64,000 nucleotides of DNA from positions 24,084,425 to 24,148,424 of the forward strand of contig NC_056546.1 of the NCBI RefSeq assembly GCF_910596095.1, read 5' to 3'. The notes under the pieces were generated by a model. It had not been told where the DNA came from. It did not search any database and saw only the letters and a list, made by a program, of their open reading frames with translations. Source of the stretch: Thunnus maccoyii (Eukaryota; Chordata; Actinopteri; Scombriformes; Scombridae). Of the stretch, positions 1 to 16,400 are shown piece after piece (position 1 is the stretch's first letter; each line of letters opens with the position of its first letter). The translations under genes were made by a program, and so were the position numbers.

Positions 1-1219
1 TGAAACAGAATAAGGAAAGACGATGCACCATCTGCTATCCAAGCGCACACAAACCCCTGTCCAAAAACTATACAACTACTATTTTGTACTGCCTCACTTT
101 CCAGACACTAAGCACTCAACTGCCATCAGACTCAGCCAACAGAAACTTGATATTTCATGTTTTTGGGGGGCCGATTTCTCTCCCACCCAGCTACCAAGAG
201 GGGGAGACACAGCAAAGCTCAGCCTGGTGCAAAGCTGGGACAGAAGAACAGGTGCCCACAATTTCACCTGTCTGCTCAATAACCCACACACTAGCAGCTA
301 TATTATATTTCAACTCTAATTGTAGCCACATTTACAGCACTTTCACAGAGATGAAACAGCAGGAGAAAGAGACTCCAGATATAAATGTGAGCTAATTTCA
401 TTGGATGTGATCATATCCTTACATGGCCCACACAAAACACAGCCAGAAGAATTAGTAACTTTGATGTGGGTTTAACATGGACAATGTAGACAGTAGAGTT
501 ATGTAGATTCAACAAGCTGTAGCCATACAGTCTGTTTAGCCTGCAGTAGCTAAAAGCAGCTTATAAAATCTTATTTTCAAAAAGTACCTGCTGGTTGTGT
601 GATGGCACCAGCCAGCAAATAGATACAGCCTGTATCAGTGCTGATGATGAGGGAGGGGACTCGCAGGTCAAGAGACACAAAATAGTTCAGCAGGCACATG
701 TGATATATTTAGTGAGGCCATTGTTTGTTTTATTTAGGGAGCGAATTGAGGATTTTCCAAACTGCAGGGCCCCTGAGGTATTTTATCAGGTGTACAGTCC
801 GCCATATGTTACACATTAGTGCACTGAGGGGAATGCTGGTTGCAGATACAACTTATAAAATGTTTGGAGTTTGGAACTTCAGAGGACAGGGGGTCAACAA
901 TCGCTCTCTTCAGCGCTGGTGGATACATGGGAAACATGCCACTTATATGCAAATGAAACTGCCTCACATTACATCCCAAATCCCCCCCCCTCCCCCCCTC
1001 ATTAAAGAAAAAAAACCTTTAGGAATCTATGGGGCTGCAGCAGGCCACAAGAATATTAATGCAGTGAAAATAGATGTTTTAGTGCTAGAGCCAGCCAACA
1101 TATGAAGAGGAATAAACAGATAGTAAATGCTGTAAACTTTTTAAGGCTTCCCCCAAACTGAGCTGTGCATGTGCAGCGTGGTTACGGCCGAGTTCAGGCA
1201 GATGCTGGAGGTGTCTGAC

Positions 1220-1250
1220 AAGAAGAAGAAGAAGAAGAAGAAGAAGAAGG
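1220..1250. repeat. (GAA)n microsatellite
   Basis: About ten tandem AGA/GAA units. Read on the minus strand they give a run of leucines or phenylalanines in spurious open frames. Confidence 0.9.
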
Positions 1251-1779
1251 AGTCTGTGCATGTGGAGGAAAAAAAAGTTTTCTGAATCGCAGCTCTCGAT
1301 GAATATTTCATCGTGAAACGACCATGTGTCGTTGTAGGACATCTCTGGGTCATAATGTTGTCTGTGTGGTGACCTCAGTGAACACAGGCAATGGAGCACC
1401 AAAACCTAGTGAGTGAAACTCTGCATGGGTCTGTCAGAGCAGCTTGTAATGTGGCTCTTGGCTTCATTCATCTATTAACAATCACATAGTGGTGCCAGGC
1501 TCTTAGTGTGCGTGTGTACAAGCTGTAACCCTGCTCTGAATTCATTAACTGTGATGGAGAATTTGAAAAAAAGAAAAAGAAAAAAGGGACATTCAGTGAG
1601 CTGAACAGGGAATAGACAAGAAAATAAATAATTGCTTTCAAATGTAACTTTACATATTACTGCTGTCATTCGCCATCAATTCATTTTTCCATTAAAAACA
1701 CAGTTTCAGTTTATTTCTGACAATATATTATGTATTGTCCATTACAATTAAGTTAAGAGTTTAGGCTTTAACACGACCG

Positions 1780-2660
1780 ATTAATGTCATTGAACGCAGC
1801 AGGCCGATATAGCGCACAAGCTGCGTGTGTGTGCAGCCGTGCACTTGAACGCCTCATCTCCTTCTAAATCTAAATTGAAAATCAATTAAAACGATAAAAA
1901 AAAGAACACGTAATTAAAATTAATTTCGCGTCTGCGCAGTAGTTGTTTCATGCCAGCAGAAAGTCAATGCGCACCAGTCACTGAGTCCGAGTCAATAAAT
2001 GCTGACTGCACCCGATGGCAAATTAGAAATTGCTGCGTTTGGAAAACATAATCATCAGATCATGGCTGCAAAAACGCCCCTCCCTCGTTATTAATAATAA
2101 AGCAAGAAACTGAATCCGAGGCTCCGATGTTTAATTTATTATTATGTAAGCTATTTGAAGGGTGATTGTATGGTAATTGCTCATTAGTATTATTTATCGC
2201 TGCACCTTATGTCAAGGCCAAGGGAATTGTGTAGGGTTCATTCTCTCGTTTCAAGGATCAATTTCAGAGGCAATTTGTGAAACAGGACAGATCAAGTTAG
2301 TCCTGACGTGGTTTTTGTGACAGTGCCGGTCTACAGGTGCCATCACCTCGGAAACATTTATTTTAGCCCCGGCGAGATGCTCTTTGAATAAAACCAGGAG
2401 AAGGCCCGCGCACAGATAAACTATCCGCAACCATCCTCTCAAAAAGCCGCTTCTCACAACTTCACAGATTTCAGCTCGATCAATTATTGACTTTCAGGAC
2501 TAATACGAAGTCCGTCTTCCGGCCTATTCCCCTCCCTCCCGCCACTATTCACATTAGTGGTGTCAGCGGACGTAATTATACCTACTAATTGCAGATTAGA
2601 GGTTTTGGGTCAGTGGGGTCACTTGATAGGAGCGGCTACTCTTTTTTTTTTCAATGACGG
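1780..2660. promoter_or_regulatory. Candidate conserved non-coding block 3' of emx2
   Basis: This is a long stretch of complex, non-repetitive, non-coding sequence with several ATTA/TAAT homeodomain cores, for example around 1910-1925, 2085-2100, 2130-2195 and 2570-2595. It lies about 2-3 kb beyond the emx2 3' end. Such composition next to a homeobox gene is typical of enhancers, but I cannot align it, so conservation is inferred. Confidence 0.3.
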
Positions 2661-2892
2661 ATAATCATTTCACGTTGCAGGACTAAATGTTTCATGCAGC
2701 GGGGCTTTGGTCCAAAATGTCCAAACTGCCGTGAATATTTAAAGGAATAATCACACCGAGAAGTTGTGATGATTTATGGCGAGTTTGGCCCCTGGACGGA
2801 GCGGAGCAGCTTAAGTTTAGATAAGCGGGTCACCAGAGGTCCCCACAGCTGGCCCTTAACGCACAGCACGAGCGTCTGGGAGAAGGATCTGA

Positions 2893-2934
2893 TCACACAC
2901 ACACACACGCGCACACACACACACACACACACAC
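2893..2934. repeat. (CA)n microsatellite
   Basis: A dinucleotide CA run of about 40 bp with one CGCG interruption. Confidence 0.9.
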
Positions 2935-3399
2935 GCCATTTGAATTCTGTCCAAACCAATTATATTCATGTGACCTTAGACTCAAATTGCGCTTGATCGT
3001 CCTCTAATAAGTGCCATGATCTGAAAAGAATGGCGAGTTGAATTTTTAAGACCCATAAAATTAATGTAAATGGTAAGATTTGCAACATAAACGCAGAGAG
3101 GTTTTTTTTCAATAATATAGGATCATTTTAACCAAGACTGCTGTACAGAAAAGCACAAATTTACCTACAGCCGTTAATTCATTTAATTCAAATATTTTGA
3201 TTGGTGCCTTCAAAATGAGGAGCGATAGCATTTTATTAAGCAATTAAAAATATACTTCTAGTATATTTCAATTGGTAAACTGGGGTTTTAAATGTGACAA
3301 ATCTTCTATTTTAAAATGACAGAATTCTCCTGTCCGCAAAAAAAATATCTATTTACCTTCTGTCCGTAAACAGAGCTACTGCTAAAAAAATTTAAAAAG

Positions 3400-3860
3400 G
3401 AGGGATTTCCAGGTTAAAATCAAACGCGTTTAAATGAATCAAACTGTGCCAGGCTCTAATGAGAAGCCTGTCCTGTCTCCTGTGTGTCCATACAGGCGCA
3501 CAGAGGGGGGGAGAGTGCGCCAAATTTGTTTGCGGCGGATCAAGGCTCACCGCCTCCACTGCACTTTCTTTATCTTAATTCCAACTTGAAAAGATATAAT
3601 TATCTAGTTTGAACAGGACTGCTATCAAATCCTTCTTTATAGGCAGGGTAGGGAAAAGCTCGAGTGGATTGTGAAGCTCTGAGCCGCTCGGTGTTGCCCG
3701 AGATAGGAGTAATGAAGTTGTGGAGTCCGGAGATACAAAGGGCATTAACCTCATTAGCATGAAACCTTTTCTTCTAACTATTGTGGGACCCTTTCAGTCC
3801 TCTAATCCCCCCTATTTCAAAGCTGGGTTTGTAATAAAGCTTTTAGGGTCTTTTTTTCCA
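3400..3860. promoter_or_regulatory. Candidate conserved non-coding block 3' of emx2
   Basis: Non-coding complex sequence with homeodomain-like cores (around 3745-3760) and no repeat character. It resembles the block at 1.8-2.7 kb in texture. The call rests only on composition and position near emx2. Confidence 0.25.
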
Positions 3861-4780
3861 AAGCTAATGGTATTCTCTAAAGATTTTTATTGCTGTTATA
3901 ATCTATGGGCCGATTAAGAATTCCCTATATGCCACCCCCACCCCCCTCTACCCCCCCAACCCACACCACAAAAACACAGCCTTACTTTATGAAACAATTA
4001 AACAAACACCTCGCATCAGAAAACACTGACATTTCTCCTGTTATGCCTTCACAAGAAAATGAAATCCAGTTTAAATTTGTCTGATTTCCTTTTTTTAAAT
4101 AAAAAAAAAAACGGATCTGCTGTTCATTGTTTTTCGCTGTTGGCTTGTTTGTGTGTAAATAGCCTACGGAATAATTTCCTGCTGTAAATAGCATCGTTTT
4201 AGTTGAGCCTGCGGGCTCCTAAAGAAGTCACTAATGTTCCCGTTCAGTCCAGAGCAGCAGAGCAGCAGCATTATGGAGCCTGCAAGACAAGATTTTAAAC
4301 AAAGATCCCATTTTGCGGCACATTGCAACCTTCCCTTATCGCGTCGTGAGGGGTAGTCAGATTGTACTAAATTATGTCCAACCAAGCCCCCTTGGATCCG
4401 TGGATTAAGAGATTAAAGTGGACCACTGGGCAATGCATCCCCTTTCCCCCCTCATATTACTCGCATGATAATTGCCCAAACTGATTTGCACTTTCACAAA
4501 AGCTTGTAGGGACTCTTTGTAGCTGGAGCGGACCAGACGCTGCAGCCCCCTTAAAAATAAAACTAATGCCGTCTATGTCAGACTGAGAAACAAATGCAGA
4601 GCTGAGGACAACACATCCAGGCTCAAACTGTACTGTCCCACCTCACTGAGCCCAAATCATTCTGTATGATGGCAGAAATGAGAATAAAAATAATCGAGCT
4701 AAAAGCATTTTGTCCCCCATTCAGCTGCTCTATATAATCAGAAGTCTATACTTTTACTGCGCGCAACATATTGATAAAAC

Positions 4781-4786
4781 TTTATT
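4781..4786 (-). terminator. emx2: emx2 polyadenylation signal (AATAAA)
   Basis: TTTATT on the plus strand reads AATAAA on the minus strand, about 1.05 kb past the emx2 stop codon. The interval 4.77-5.83 kb is AT-rich, ORF-poor and transcribed-looking, as expected for the emx2 3' UTR. Use of this site is inferred. Confidence 0.45.
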
Positions 4787-5480
4787 GACAAAATATTGAC
4801 AATTACATACTTCTTGGAAGTATACTTTGTGTTAAAATTGTAGCAAACTTAACACAAACACAAAAATTATTTACATTCTGTAAAAGAGGGTTTAACAGAA
4901 ACATTAACTTTTAGCATTTCTGTACATGGAATACGCTCAGTGCTTGAAGTTGTTTTTTTTTTCTTTCTCTCAATTCTTGCATTTAGTCCTTCGTGGAAAC
5001 TTTCACTGGAGGGACCAGTCCTGACAGAAGGCTGCATGGGGCCACAGCGACACATTGGTAAAGCTTTAGGTTAAAGGAATGTGCTGATACCTTCCCTTTA
5101 AGTATTTTTATATCTGTGGTCTGATTCACTTTTTTTTGAAAGGTTTGTTCTTTCCTCTCCGAAAAATCACTTTTTGTTCAGTTTTTCTTAAAAAAAAAAA
5201 ACAAAAAAAAAATAACCACTATAACGCAGCACCGCTACTTCATATGTTTTCACAATCACTTTTACACGAGAATCATTAATTAAAGACTGCACACTTTGTA
5301 AAAAGGAAGAAGCACGACATCTCTCAGTTTGGAAAATAGAGTTAAAAACAAAATTGTTTTTTCTTTTTCTTCTTGTTGGAGAAAACTTGTCAAATTAAAA
5401 CAACTACCAGGAAAAAACTATACCATGCAATTCAAGTTTTACAAAAGCAGTTTTGTGTTTTGGTATCTTGAGTGGAAACG

Positions 5481-5515
5481 TTTTTTTTTTTTTTTAAGAA
5501 AAAAAAAAAAAAAAA
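5481..5515. repeat. T15-AAG-A17 inverted homopolymer in emx2 3' UTR
   Basis: Fifteen T residues, then AAG, then seventeen A residues. In the emx2 transcript this could fold into an A/U hairpin. It may also be a site of sequencing or replication error. Confidence 0.85.
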
Positions 5516-5834
5516 CCTTCTGAAGTGCAAACGTCCAATGTGAATTGGAGAAAAAGAAATATGGTTGATGGGGGGGATTGTAGTGGTGGTGGTTGGTGCG
5601 TGGAAGGGTTCAGGTAGGTGGACTGAGACACTGTCAGTCACATTTTCCCGGGTCATCTGGACTGACAGACCCTCACTGTGACAGCAGTGCCACCAGTCGG
5701 GTTTCTCTCACCCTCAGCTGCCGATCTCCGGAGATCTGAATGTGACATTGGCTTTTTTACCCTCTCACTGTCTCTACACGGCATCCTTTATCCATGTCCT
5801 CCTTCACTCAGACGCTTATATAGCCTTTTTTTTT

Positions 5835-9261
<3,427 letters not shown>

Positions 9262-9690
9262 GGTCTGATAGTCCAGATTCCCCAGTTTAAGGTGAAGTCG
9301 TCGTAGGCGCTCTCGCTTAAAAAATACTCCACACCCAAGAAAAGGGGGAAAGTTTCTGCGCAGTAAATAAGTTGAGAAAAGGCGGCAGTGTCGAGAAAGC
9401 CAAAATAAAAAGTGCTCAGCTACTCCCAGACTAATCCATGGATGTGATCGTTTTCCTCGCCGGCTTCGTGCGGGCAGATTTGTTAGTTCATGAGCCTAAT
9501 TAGCGCTGCAGTCCCATAAACAGCTTCCTCTGAAGGCTGTAATGGCATGGTGATTGGTCGCTGCCGCTGCTGCTCGCCTTAAGGTGGAGAAGGGGAAGAC
9601 GCTTAAAAAGTGCGTCAATGGGAAGCAGGGGCGCGGAGAGGCGGACTCGAACGCGCAACGGAACGGATTCGTCCAGAGAGGAGCCCCCCG

Positions 9691-9745
9691 TACGCACGCG
9701 CGCACACAAACACACACACACACACACAAACACACTCACGCGCAC
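9691..9745. repeat. (CA)n microsatellite
   Basis: A CG/CA-rich dinucleotide repeat about 450 bp upstream of the emx2 start codon, with small A-rich interruptions. It generates spurious long open frames on both strands. Confidence 0.9.
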
Positions 9746-10365
9746 ATATCTCCAGGACATTTAACACACTCATCTGAACCAGTAGAAAAGCTCGAGGTAG
9801 ACTGCTTATTTGCATTTACGGCCTATGACAGGTTCAAACTGATTTTTTTTTTAAAGTGGGGGGTGCACTGATAGTACTAGCAAGTTATTATTTTAAATTA
9901 TGCTCAACAATGTTGCGCAGACATCAAATCAGCTGTGTTGAGGTTTATTTTCGAGGCTATCCGGCGCAGATAATATTTAGCAGCACATTAATTGCATTGG
10001 TCGGCCTTCATTTATTTCCCAATTTTGTTCCTGGCGATGGTTTTCTAACTGCTTTATGTACATAATTGTTCTAGTTTAGTTTCTGCTCGTTTTCATTTCC
10101 CCTCAGATTCTATTAGGGTGCGTTTAAAATTGAAGTCGCTCTTAATATCTGCTGGATGGGACGTCTGGGAGACACAAACGAGCTTCAGTAAAGATTTCAG
10201 AGCTTCTGTCAGCTGTACGGGACACGACGTGAAGCCTGACAGGGTCTTCACAGTTCACGCAGCAGCTTCCCGCCGATCAGTCGCTGTGTGTCACAGTCAT
10301 TCAAAGCAAAAACGCACAGGTGTTTATTGGAGGAGCCTACCTGTGTGACTGCAGCCTGTCAGCCC

Positions 10366-10413
10366 CGTGTGTGTGTGTGTGTGTGTGTGTGTATGTTTGT
10401 GTGTGTGTGTGTG
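10366..10413. repeat. (GT)n microsatellite
   Basis: A GT dinucleotide run of about 45 bp with one ATGTTT interruption. Confidence 0.9.
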
Positions 10414-11070
10414 CATCCGTGACTAGGAGCTGCAGCCATGGCCGCACCGAGGGCCCTCCTCAATAAATAATACACACTAACAGCGCGCGCAGTTCTCCTG
10501 ATGTTACTGAGGCTGCTTAAACGAATAGATGCATAATACTGCATGTCTGCTTAAATAATATATTTTCATACATTTCTGTTTCTGTTTTGTTTGTTTGTTT
10601 TTAGACTTTTGATGGAATTGTTGTATTTAATTTGTCTTTTAAGGGAACACAGATTTCTATTATTATTATTATTATAAATATTTATTTCAATGTGGGCACA
10701 ATTATTAATATGATTAATTGTATCATTAGTTATATCGTTTCTATACACCTGCACATACGAGGCTTATGGACAAGTTGAGGTTTTATTTGTGCGGGTGAGT
10801 CAAGTGTTTGTGTGGAAGAAAATACAAACTGTAGATTAAAATGGGTTGAGAGCGTCAACAGCTGTACAACACATCACAAGCACGATGTGACATCTTTAAA
10901 ATGTGTGGATCCAGGTTACATGATTAAACCGACAACACTATGAGGAATCAATGGGAGGTTATTTATTTGAAATGTTTTATTTGCGATGGTCTGTCAGTTC
11001 ATTTAATCTGGCATAGCCTTTTGGTTTTTAATAGTCAAATAATAAATATCAATCATGATTTTAATGAGTC

Positions 11071-11130
11071 ATATTATTATCATTATTATTATTAGGCTGC
11101 TACCGTTATTATTATTATTATTAGTATTAT
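11071..11130. repeat. (TTA)n trinucleotide repeat
   Basis: Interrupted TTA/ATT runs, similar to shorter ones at 10657-10676 and 30697-30722. Confidence 0.8.
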
Positions 11131-12753
11131 TGTGGCTTCATCATATAGATCGGGGCATGCGAATAAAAGACATTTACTATACGTGTCAAACATATTTTGT
11201 AAGGAAATGTTCTGCATGTTGGATAGTTTTGTTTTTTCTTTTTTCTTTTTTATAACTAATGTTATTGGATTTTCTAATTGTCTGCATACTCACAACTGCC
11301 TGCCTGCATGTTTGTATTTTCCTGAGTTTCACACAGCTCAGTTGAATGCTGATCAGACATGAAGCAACACACTTTGCCTGCTTTCACTGTGTGCAGTGTG
11401 GCGCCCCTCTCCATGGTGCTTTACCGACCTCTAGTGGTCACAAACAAGCGTGAAATAATGATCAAATATTCCCCAAAACACAGTCAGAGGATCTGTAGGT
11501 ACCAAGAGAGGCAACAAATGAAGAAATGTTCAAACTCACTAATATGTAGAAGTTGTTGTTCTTCAGTTTACACAGACCACCAACACACTTCCTCAAGTTG
11601 TGTTTGCACATTTCACAATTTGTCAGAGGTACAAAAAGGATTCATTTCTAATAACTTGGATTTATGTATAATAACATGGTGTTTGTAAATCAATTATTCT
11701 GACATATTAAGTCAACGTTTCCCGAAGATTTGTGGCGCTTGTGACACTTAAACCAAAGCGATGGTTACTTGTAGCTCCTTGATGTCGTTAGGTTGGAACC
11801 AGTTCAGTGGAACCAGTTTTTTTCTCATCCTTATTTAATTTATTATTCATAGTAATTCACATACGAGGAAACAGATCTGAGTAGAGTCTGATTTTATTTT
11901 TACTTTGTGTCACTGAAATATGTTTCTGCTTTTCCAAACAGTATTTCCACAGAAGACTTTTTTTTTGCATGTCACTGTAGAAAAGCACAGGTGTAATTAA
12001 TAAACTTTATGATGGATGGATGGATGAATTCAATTGAGCTGCTTTAGTTTTAGGGTCCTGATATTGTTCACGCTGGCTCACTGTCACACTTTCAAAGCAC
12101 ACTTGTATGAACAGAGCCATTGTTAATATTAGTAGTGACACTTGTACTTTTCCTACTATTGGTAAGTCAGAAAGTATGTTTTAAAAAAGGCCTAACTTCT
12201 GAAATTTATCCTGTGACCACTTGACCGGGGTCTCAACCTCCAGTTTGGGAACCACAGTCTTAAGTGACTTATTAAACTTTTTTTTCTACAAACCAGGAGA
12301 TCCATTGATATTGAACACATACAAGAATAAAGTCACTCCCAAAAAATGTCTGATGCATTATTCCAGTCTCGAGCTTTCAGCTTCACTTAAAAATCATCAT
12401 CAGGAGCAGTCTGATATCAGGAAAAGCTTTGAGTGTTGTGTTGGTTACATGTCACCAAGTACTTTCTTATAACACCTGTGCAATTTAATACAACAGCTTC
12501 TTTTATGAAGCTTATACATTTTCACTTTTTGTTGACATTGTCAGAAAGGTGATAATTATACGTTATTATTGAGGTGATAGTGGGTGCTGGTGGTTTATTG
12601 GAGCGCACTATATTGAAAAGTTCCTGATATTTTGCCCCCTCTGGACTGGACAAAACCTCAGCAACACCACACTAAAAACTTCTGTATGTGCTGCAATCTT
12701 TAATGATAATATTGACTGAGACAAAATGAACAAGTAAGCGGTGAGCAAACATC

Positions 12754-12759
12754 TTTATT
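12754..12759 (-). terminator. eif3a: eif3a candidate polyadenylation signal
   Basis: AATAAA on the minus strand, about 660 bp past the eif3a stop codon. It would give a 3' UTR of about 0.65 kb. Its use is inferred. Confidence 0.4.
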
Positions 12760-13414
12760 AATAAAGGCTTTATCTGTACACATGCAACCTGGTTTGATAC
12801 CGTTGATTGCAGCGGGAGATAGAAGCACACACTGTTTATCAGGAGACCAATTGAATATTCTAAGCATGCACATCAAAATGGAAGTTCCACTCATTTAACA
12901 GGTTATGAAGTATCTGAAATATTACATGAAGAGCAGAGATCACTGAAGCAGATGACAGATTTATCATCGCTGCCATAACAAGAGTTGTGGATCTGTGCTG
13001 TAATGTAACATACATTAAATGGTTAATTATTTAAAAGAGGCAGTTGGTGATATAGTGAAGTTGCATTGAAAGCTGTTGGTACACTGGTTTTCAGGAGTCA
13101 ATTTCACGTGATCATTTTGGGTGATAACACTCCTAACCACTGGGGGCAGTCAAGTCTACAGTAATGGTTTGCATGGAGGCCTGAGTGCACACATTTCATT
13201 GGTTGATGGTGTTTTGTGTGGTGGTGGGGTCTCTGGTTCAGAACTGCTGGAAGTCAAAATAAAGATGAAAGGAAAACATTTCCCAGGAAAACTACTGTCT
13301 ACGAATATTTCATTCATTCAAAGGAGCAACGCACAGAAGTATCAGAAGCTTGTAGTCATATTTTTCAAAACCAATTCATCATTAACTGAGCCAATTGGAT
13401 GCAGACGTTGGGAT

Positions 13415-16400
13415 TCAGCGGCGGACAGTAGTCCAGCCATCATCATCTGTCTCGTTCTTAGTGCGACGAGGGTTTTCTTTGTCAGTACGCCAGGTCCTAT
13501 CTCCCTCAACCTCACGGTCACGCTCCCTTGGCTGGTCCCTGTCCCGTTCTTCCCGCTTATCACCTCCACGGCGCCAGGAGCCTCCTGAGGAAACAAAGCT
13601 GCTCATTAGGAAATGTCCAAGCACTGATGTAACATTTTTATAAGAACAACCTGAGTTCAAAAGTTTATTAAATTTGTCTGAACTGGGTATCTTGGCGGGA
13701 ACACTCAAGCATTAATTAAACAGGTAAATAGTGACATCTGCTGGCTGAAAACGACACTCCACTTAATATACCCAACTGTTTGGAACTACGAGAGTGCTGA
13801 AGCGTTAAGAAACACCTATTTTACCATGTAGATCCTGTCAAGATCATTGTGTTAAGATGGCTGCTATAGTGTAATGAGCTTCATTGATCAGAGTATATCT
13901 GACAAATCTGAAGCCTGAATGTTGTGCAGAGGTGCTCAGGGTTTTGTTCACCATATCAATAATGTCACAAATCTTAAAAACTACAGTGTGTGTACAGTGT
14001 GTAATGGTTATGGTCATTCTTTGTTAACGCTCTGCTTTACCTTCATCCTGCTCTCTGGGTGGGCCTCTCTGTTCATCATCACGGCGGTCTCTATCACGGC
14101 GGTCACCACGGCGATCTTCACGGTCACGGCGATCATCTCTGTCACGACGATCATCGCGGCGATCATCACGGTCAGTGTCCTCTCGGCGAGAACTTCTCCA
14201 ATTGCTACCTTCGTCTGTGCCCGCTCTCCTCCAGGTGTTCTCCTCTCTGAATACAGAGTCCCACCATTAACAACTGCGACAACTCACTAAACAAGTCACT
14301 GATTTTCTTTTATTCATTTAATGCATTTATTCAGGTCAGACCCACCTGGGTGGAGGACGGTCCCTGAAGCGGTCACTGGATCTTCCCTCTCCATCATCAT
14401 CATCCTCGTCATCCTGGGCACCACCACGAGGAGGACCCCAGCTCTCCTCCCGGGCTTTCTCCCGCTCACGCCAACCACCTGCAACAGAAGCAAACGCTTG
14501 TCACACCGTTGATCAGAAAGTTCTTACATTTAGACACAAAACTGCTGAGCAGCTGAATGACTGAACAAACCAGCGTTCAGTTACATTTTCAGACATTTAT
14601 ATCATTTGTCAGGAGCTGAATGGCTGCATGTTTACCAGGTCTGCCGAGAGGCTTCCAGGGTTTGGCGTCATCACCACCACGACGGGGTCCGTCATCCATA
14701 CCTCTTCTTCCACCTCTGTCATCGTCTCCTCTCCTGCCCCAGTCATCATCAGCCCCACGCCTGAGACCCCTGGAGTCATCCATGCCTCTACGTGGACCTC
14801 GGTCGTCATCAAAGCCACGCCTGGGACCGCGATCATCATCAAAGCCACGCCTTGGGCCACGGTCATCATCGCCACCCCTTCTTGGACCGCGGTCATCATC
14901 AAAGCCTCTGCGTGGACCTCGGTCATCATCCATTCCTCTACGTAGAGGACGGTCATCATCACCGCCACGACGTGGACCTCGATCATCATCAAAGCCCCTA
15001 CGGGGTCCTCTATCATCTCCGCCCCTGCGTGGACCATCTCCTCGCCTGAAGGGCATCTCTCGGTCCTCCCTGTCGTCTCCCTCACGACCCTCTTGTCTCC
15101 AGTCCCTACAGAGACAGCACAGGTACCAATAGAGCAGCCACTCATAGTTTGATCAGGTTAACAATAAGCGAGGAGGATTATGTTATGAGTTATCAACACG
15201 CACCTGTCAGGCACAGGACGACGCCAGTCTGAATCACCTCCCTCAGTGCGCCTCCTCCATCCTCCCTCCTCCTTCTCACCCCAATCCTGTGTAAAAAAAA
15301 TAAAAGACATTGCACCATTAATCAGGGTCATTCAAAGGTCTGTATGCCTACTTTGCTTCTTCACAACAAGGCACTGTAATATAAATTAAATTATGACCAT
15401 AAATATGCAAGAACTGTTTTAGCCTGAATCCATTATTCTGCACTTGTTCTTTGAACACATGCAACAATACATTTGGGCTCCCTTTCATCACAGCTTCATA
15501 TTAGGGAAAAGACAATCAAATGTTCATCCTCTTGTGTTATGTAACTGATGGATAGGCACCATTATCTTGCAACTGATTATACAAAGGTGCAACTTTTGCT
15601 TCGAACCTTTCAACTCTGTGTTCAGACAAACTTTGGTTCTCAGCCCTTTCTTTCATTTGAATGAGGTCAGTTCAGTGATGCAGTGGGGGTTCAAATAAAT
15701 GCAAACACATATTCCTGGTAGATTATTTGTAATGTTTACCTCACAATTGTTGCAACAAATGGTAAAATCCTGTCTTACAGTATAAACCGCTGTGCAGTGT
15801 TTTAATGTCTGACAAGCCTTCAAACTCATGGATTTGTTACTCAAACTGGACTTCCTAGATTGTATTTCATGTCTCACCAACAGCTGAGGCAACAAATCCC
15901 CATCAACGTGGACCCCGGCGTTGTTTAAGGCAGGGCTGTTTTCAGTCTGAACACATACTTTTTTGAAAGTCTCTTGTTCATAGAGTTACTTCTATCCTAT
16001 GCATCATGATATTATAATTATCCTGAGAAACATAATGATAAAATACTGCACGTTTACTTTTTATTCCCGCGCCTACTTCATACTTATATGAAACATTAAC
16101 TGAGACTCAACACTTGCACACTCTGACCATAAACTTACAGGCTTGGCTTTCTCCTCTGCAGGGCCCTTTCTCTCCTCTTCACGGCGGCGTTCGCGCTCCT
16201 CAATCTCCTGCTGACGGGCACGCTGCTTCCGCTCCTGCTCCTCCAGCTTGCGCAGACGCTCCTGGTACTCCCTCTCCTCCTCCTCTCGCTGCTCTTGTTC
16301 CAGGCGCTCACGCTCCTCACGCTCTGTGACAAACACAGGAAAATAAACTTGATGCATTCAAATTACATAAACTCTGACAGAATAAGAGCTACTACAACTT

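Larger units (their letters stand above)
1..4780. other. Gene-poor region downstream of emx2
   Basis: No coding exon with a recognisable protein or consistent splice sites is visible. The open frames here are short; several are only translations of simple repeats (GAA near 1220-1250, CA near 2893-2934). From about 1.8 kb on, the DNA is AT-rich, full of TAATTA-type homeodomain cores, and looks information-rich rather than repetitive. That fits regulatory DNA around a developmental homeobox gene. The first 1.7 kb shows nothing I can name. Confidence 0.6.
9262..12753. other. Intergenic region upstream of emx2 to eif3a 3' end
   Basis: This holds the emx2 5' UTR and promoter (about 9.26-9.5 kb), CA/GT microsatellites at 9.7 and 10.37 kb, and TTA runs near 10.66 and 11.07-11.13 kb. 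A complex AT-rich stretch at 9.88-10.09 kb may be regulatory. I see no coding exon. Mammals have an EMX2 antisense transcript in this position; nothing in the sequence lets me confirm one here. Confidence 0.6.

Noticed and set aside
1085-1402. 105-codon minus-strand frame with a leucine run
   Set aside because: The run is the GAA microsatellite; no recognisable protein or splice context.
9496-9871. Overlapping Val/Cys- and Thr/His-rich frames on both strands
   Set aside because: Translations of the CA microsatellite upstream of emx2.
14609-15145. Long open frames on both strands (up to 178 codons) over eif3a exon 19
   Set aside because: They are shifted or antisense readings of the 30 bp repeat; the eIF3a frame alone is supported by splice phase and protein similarity.
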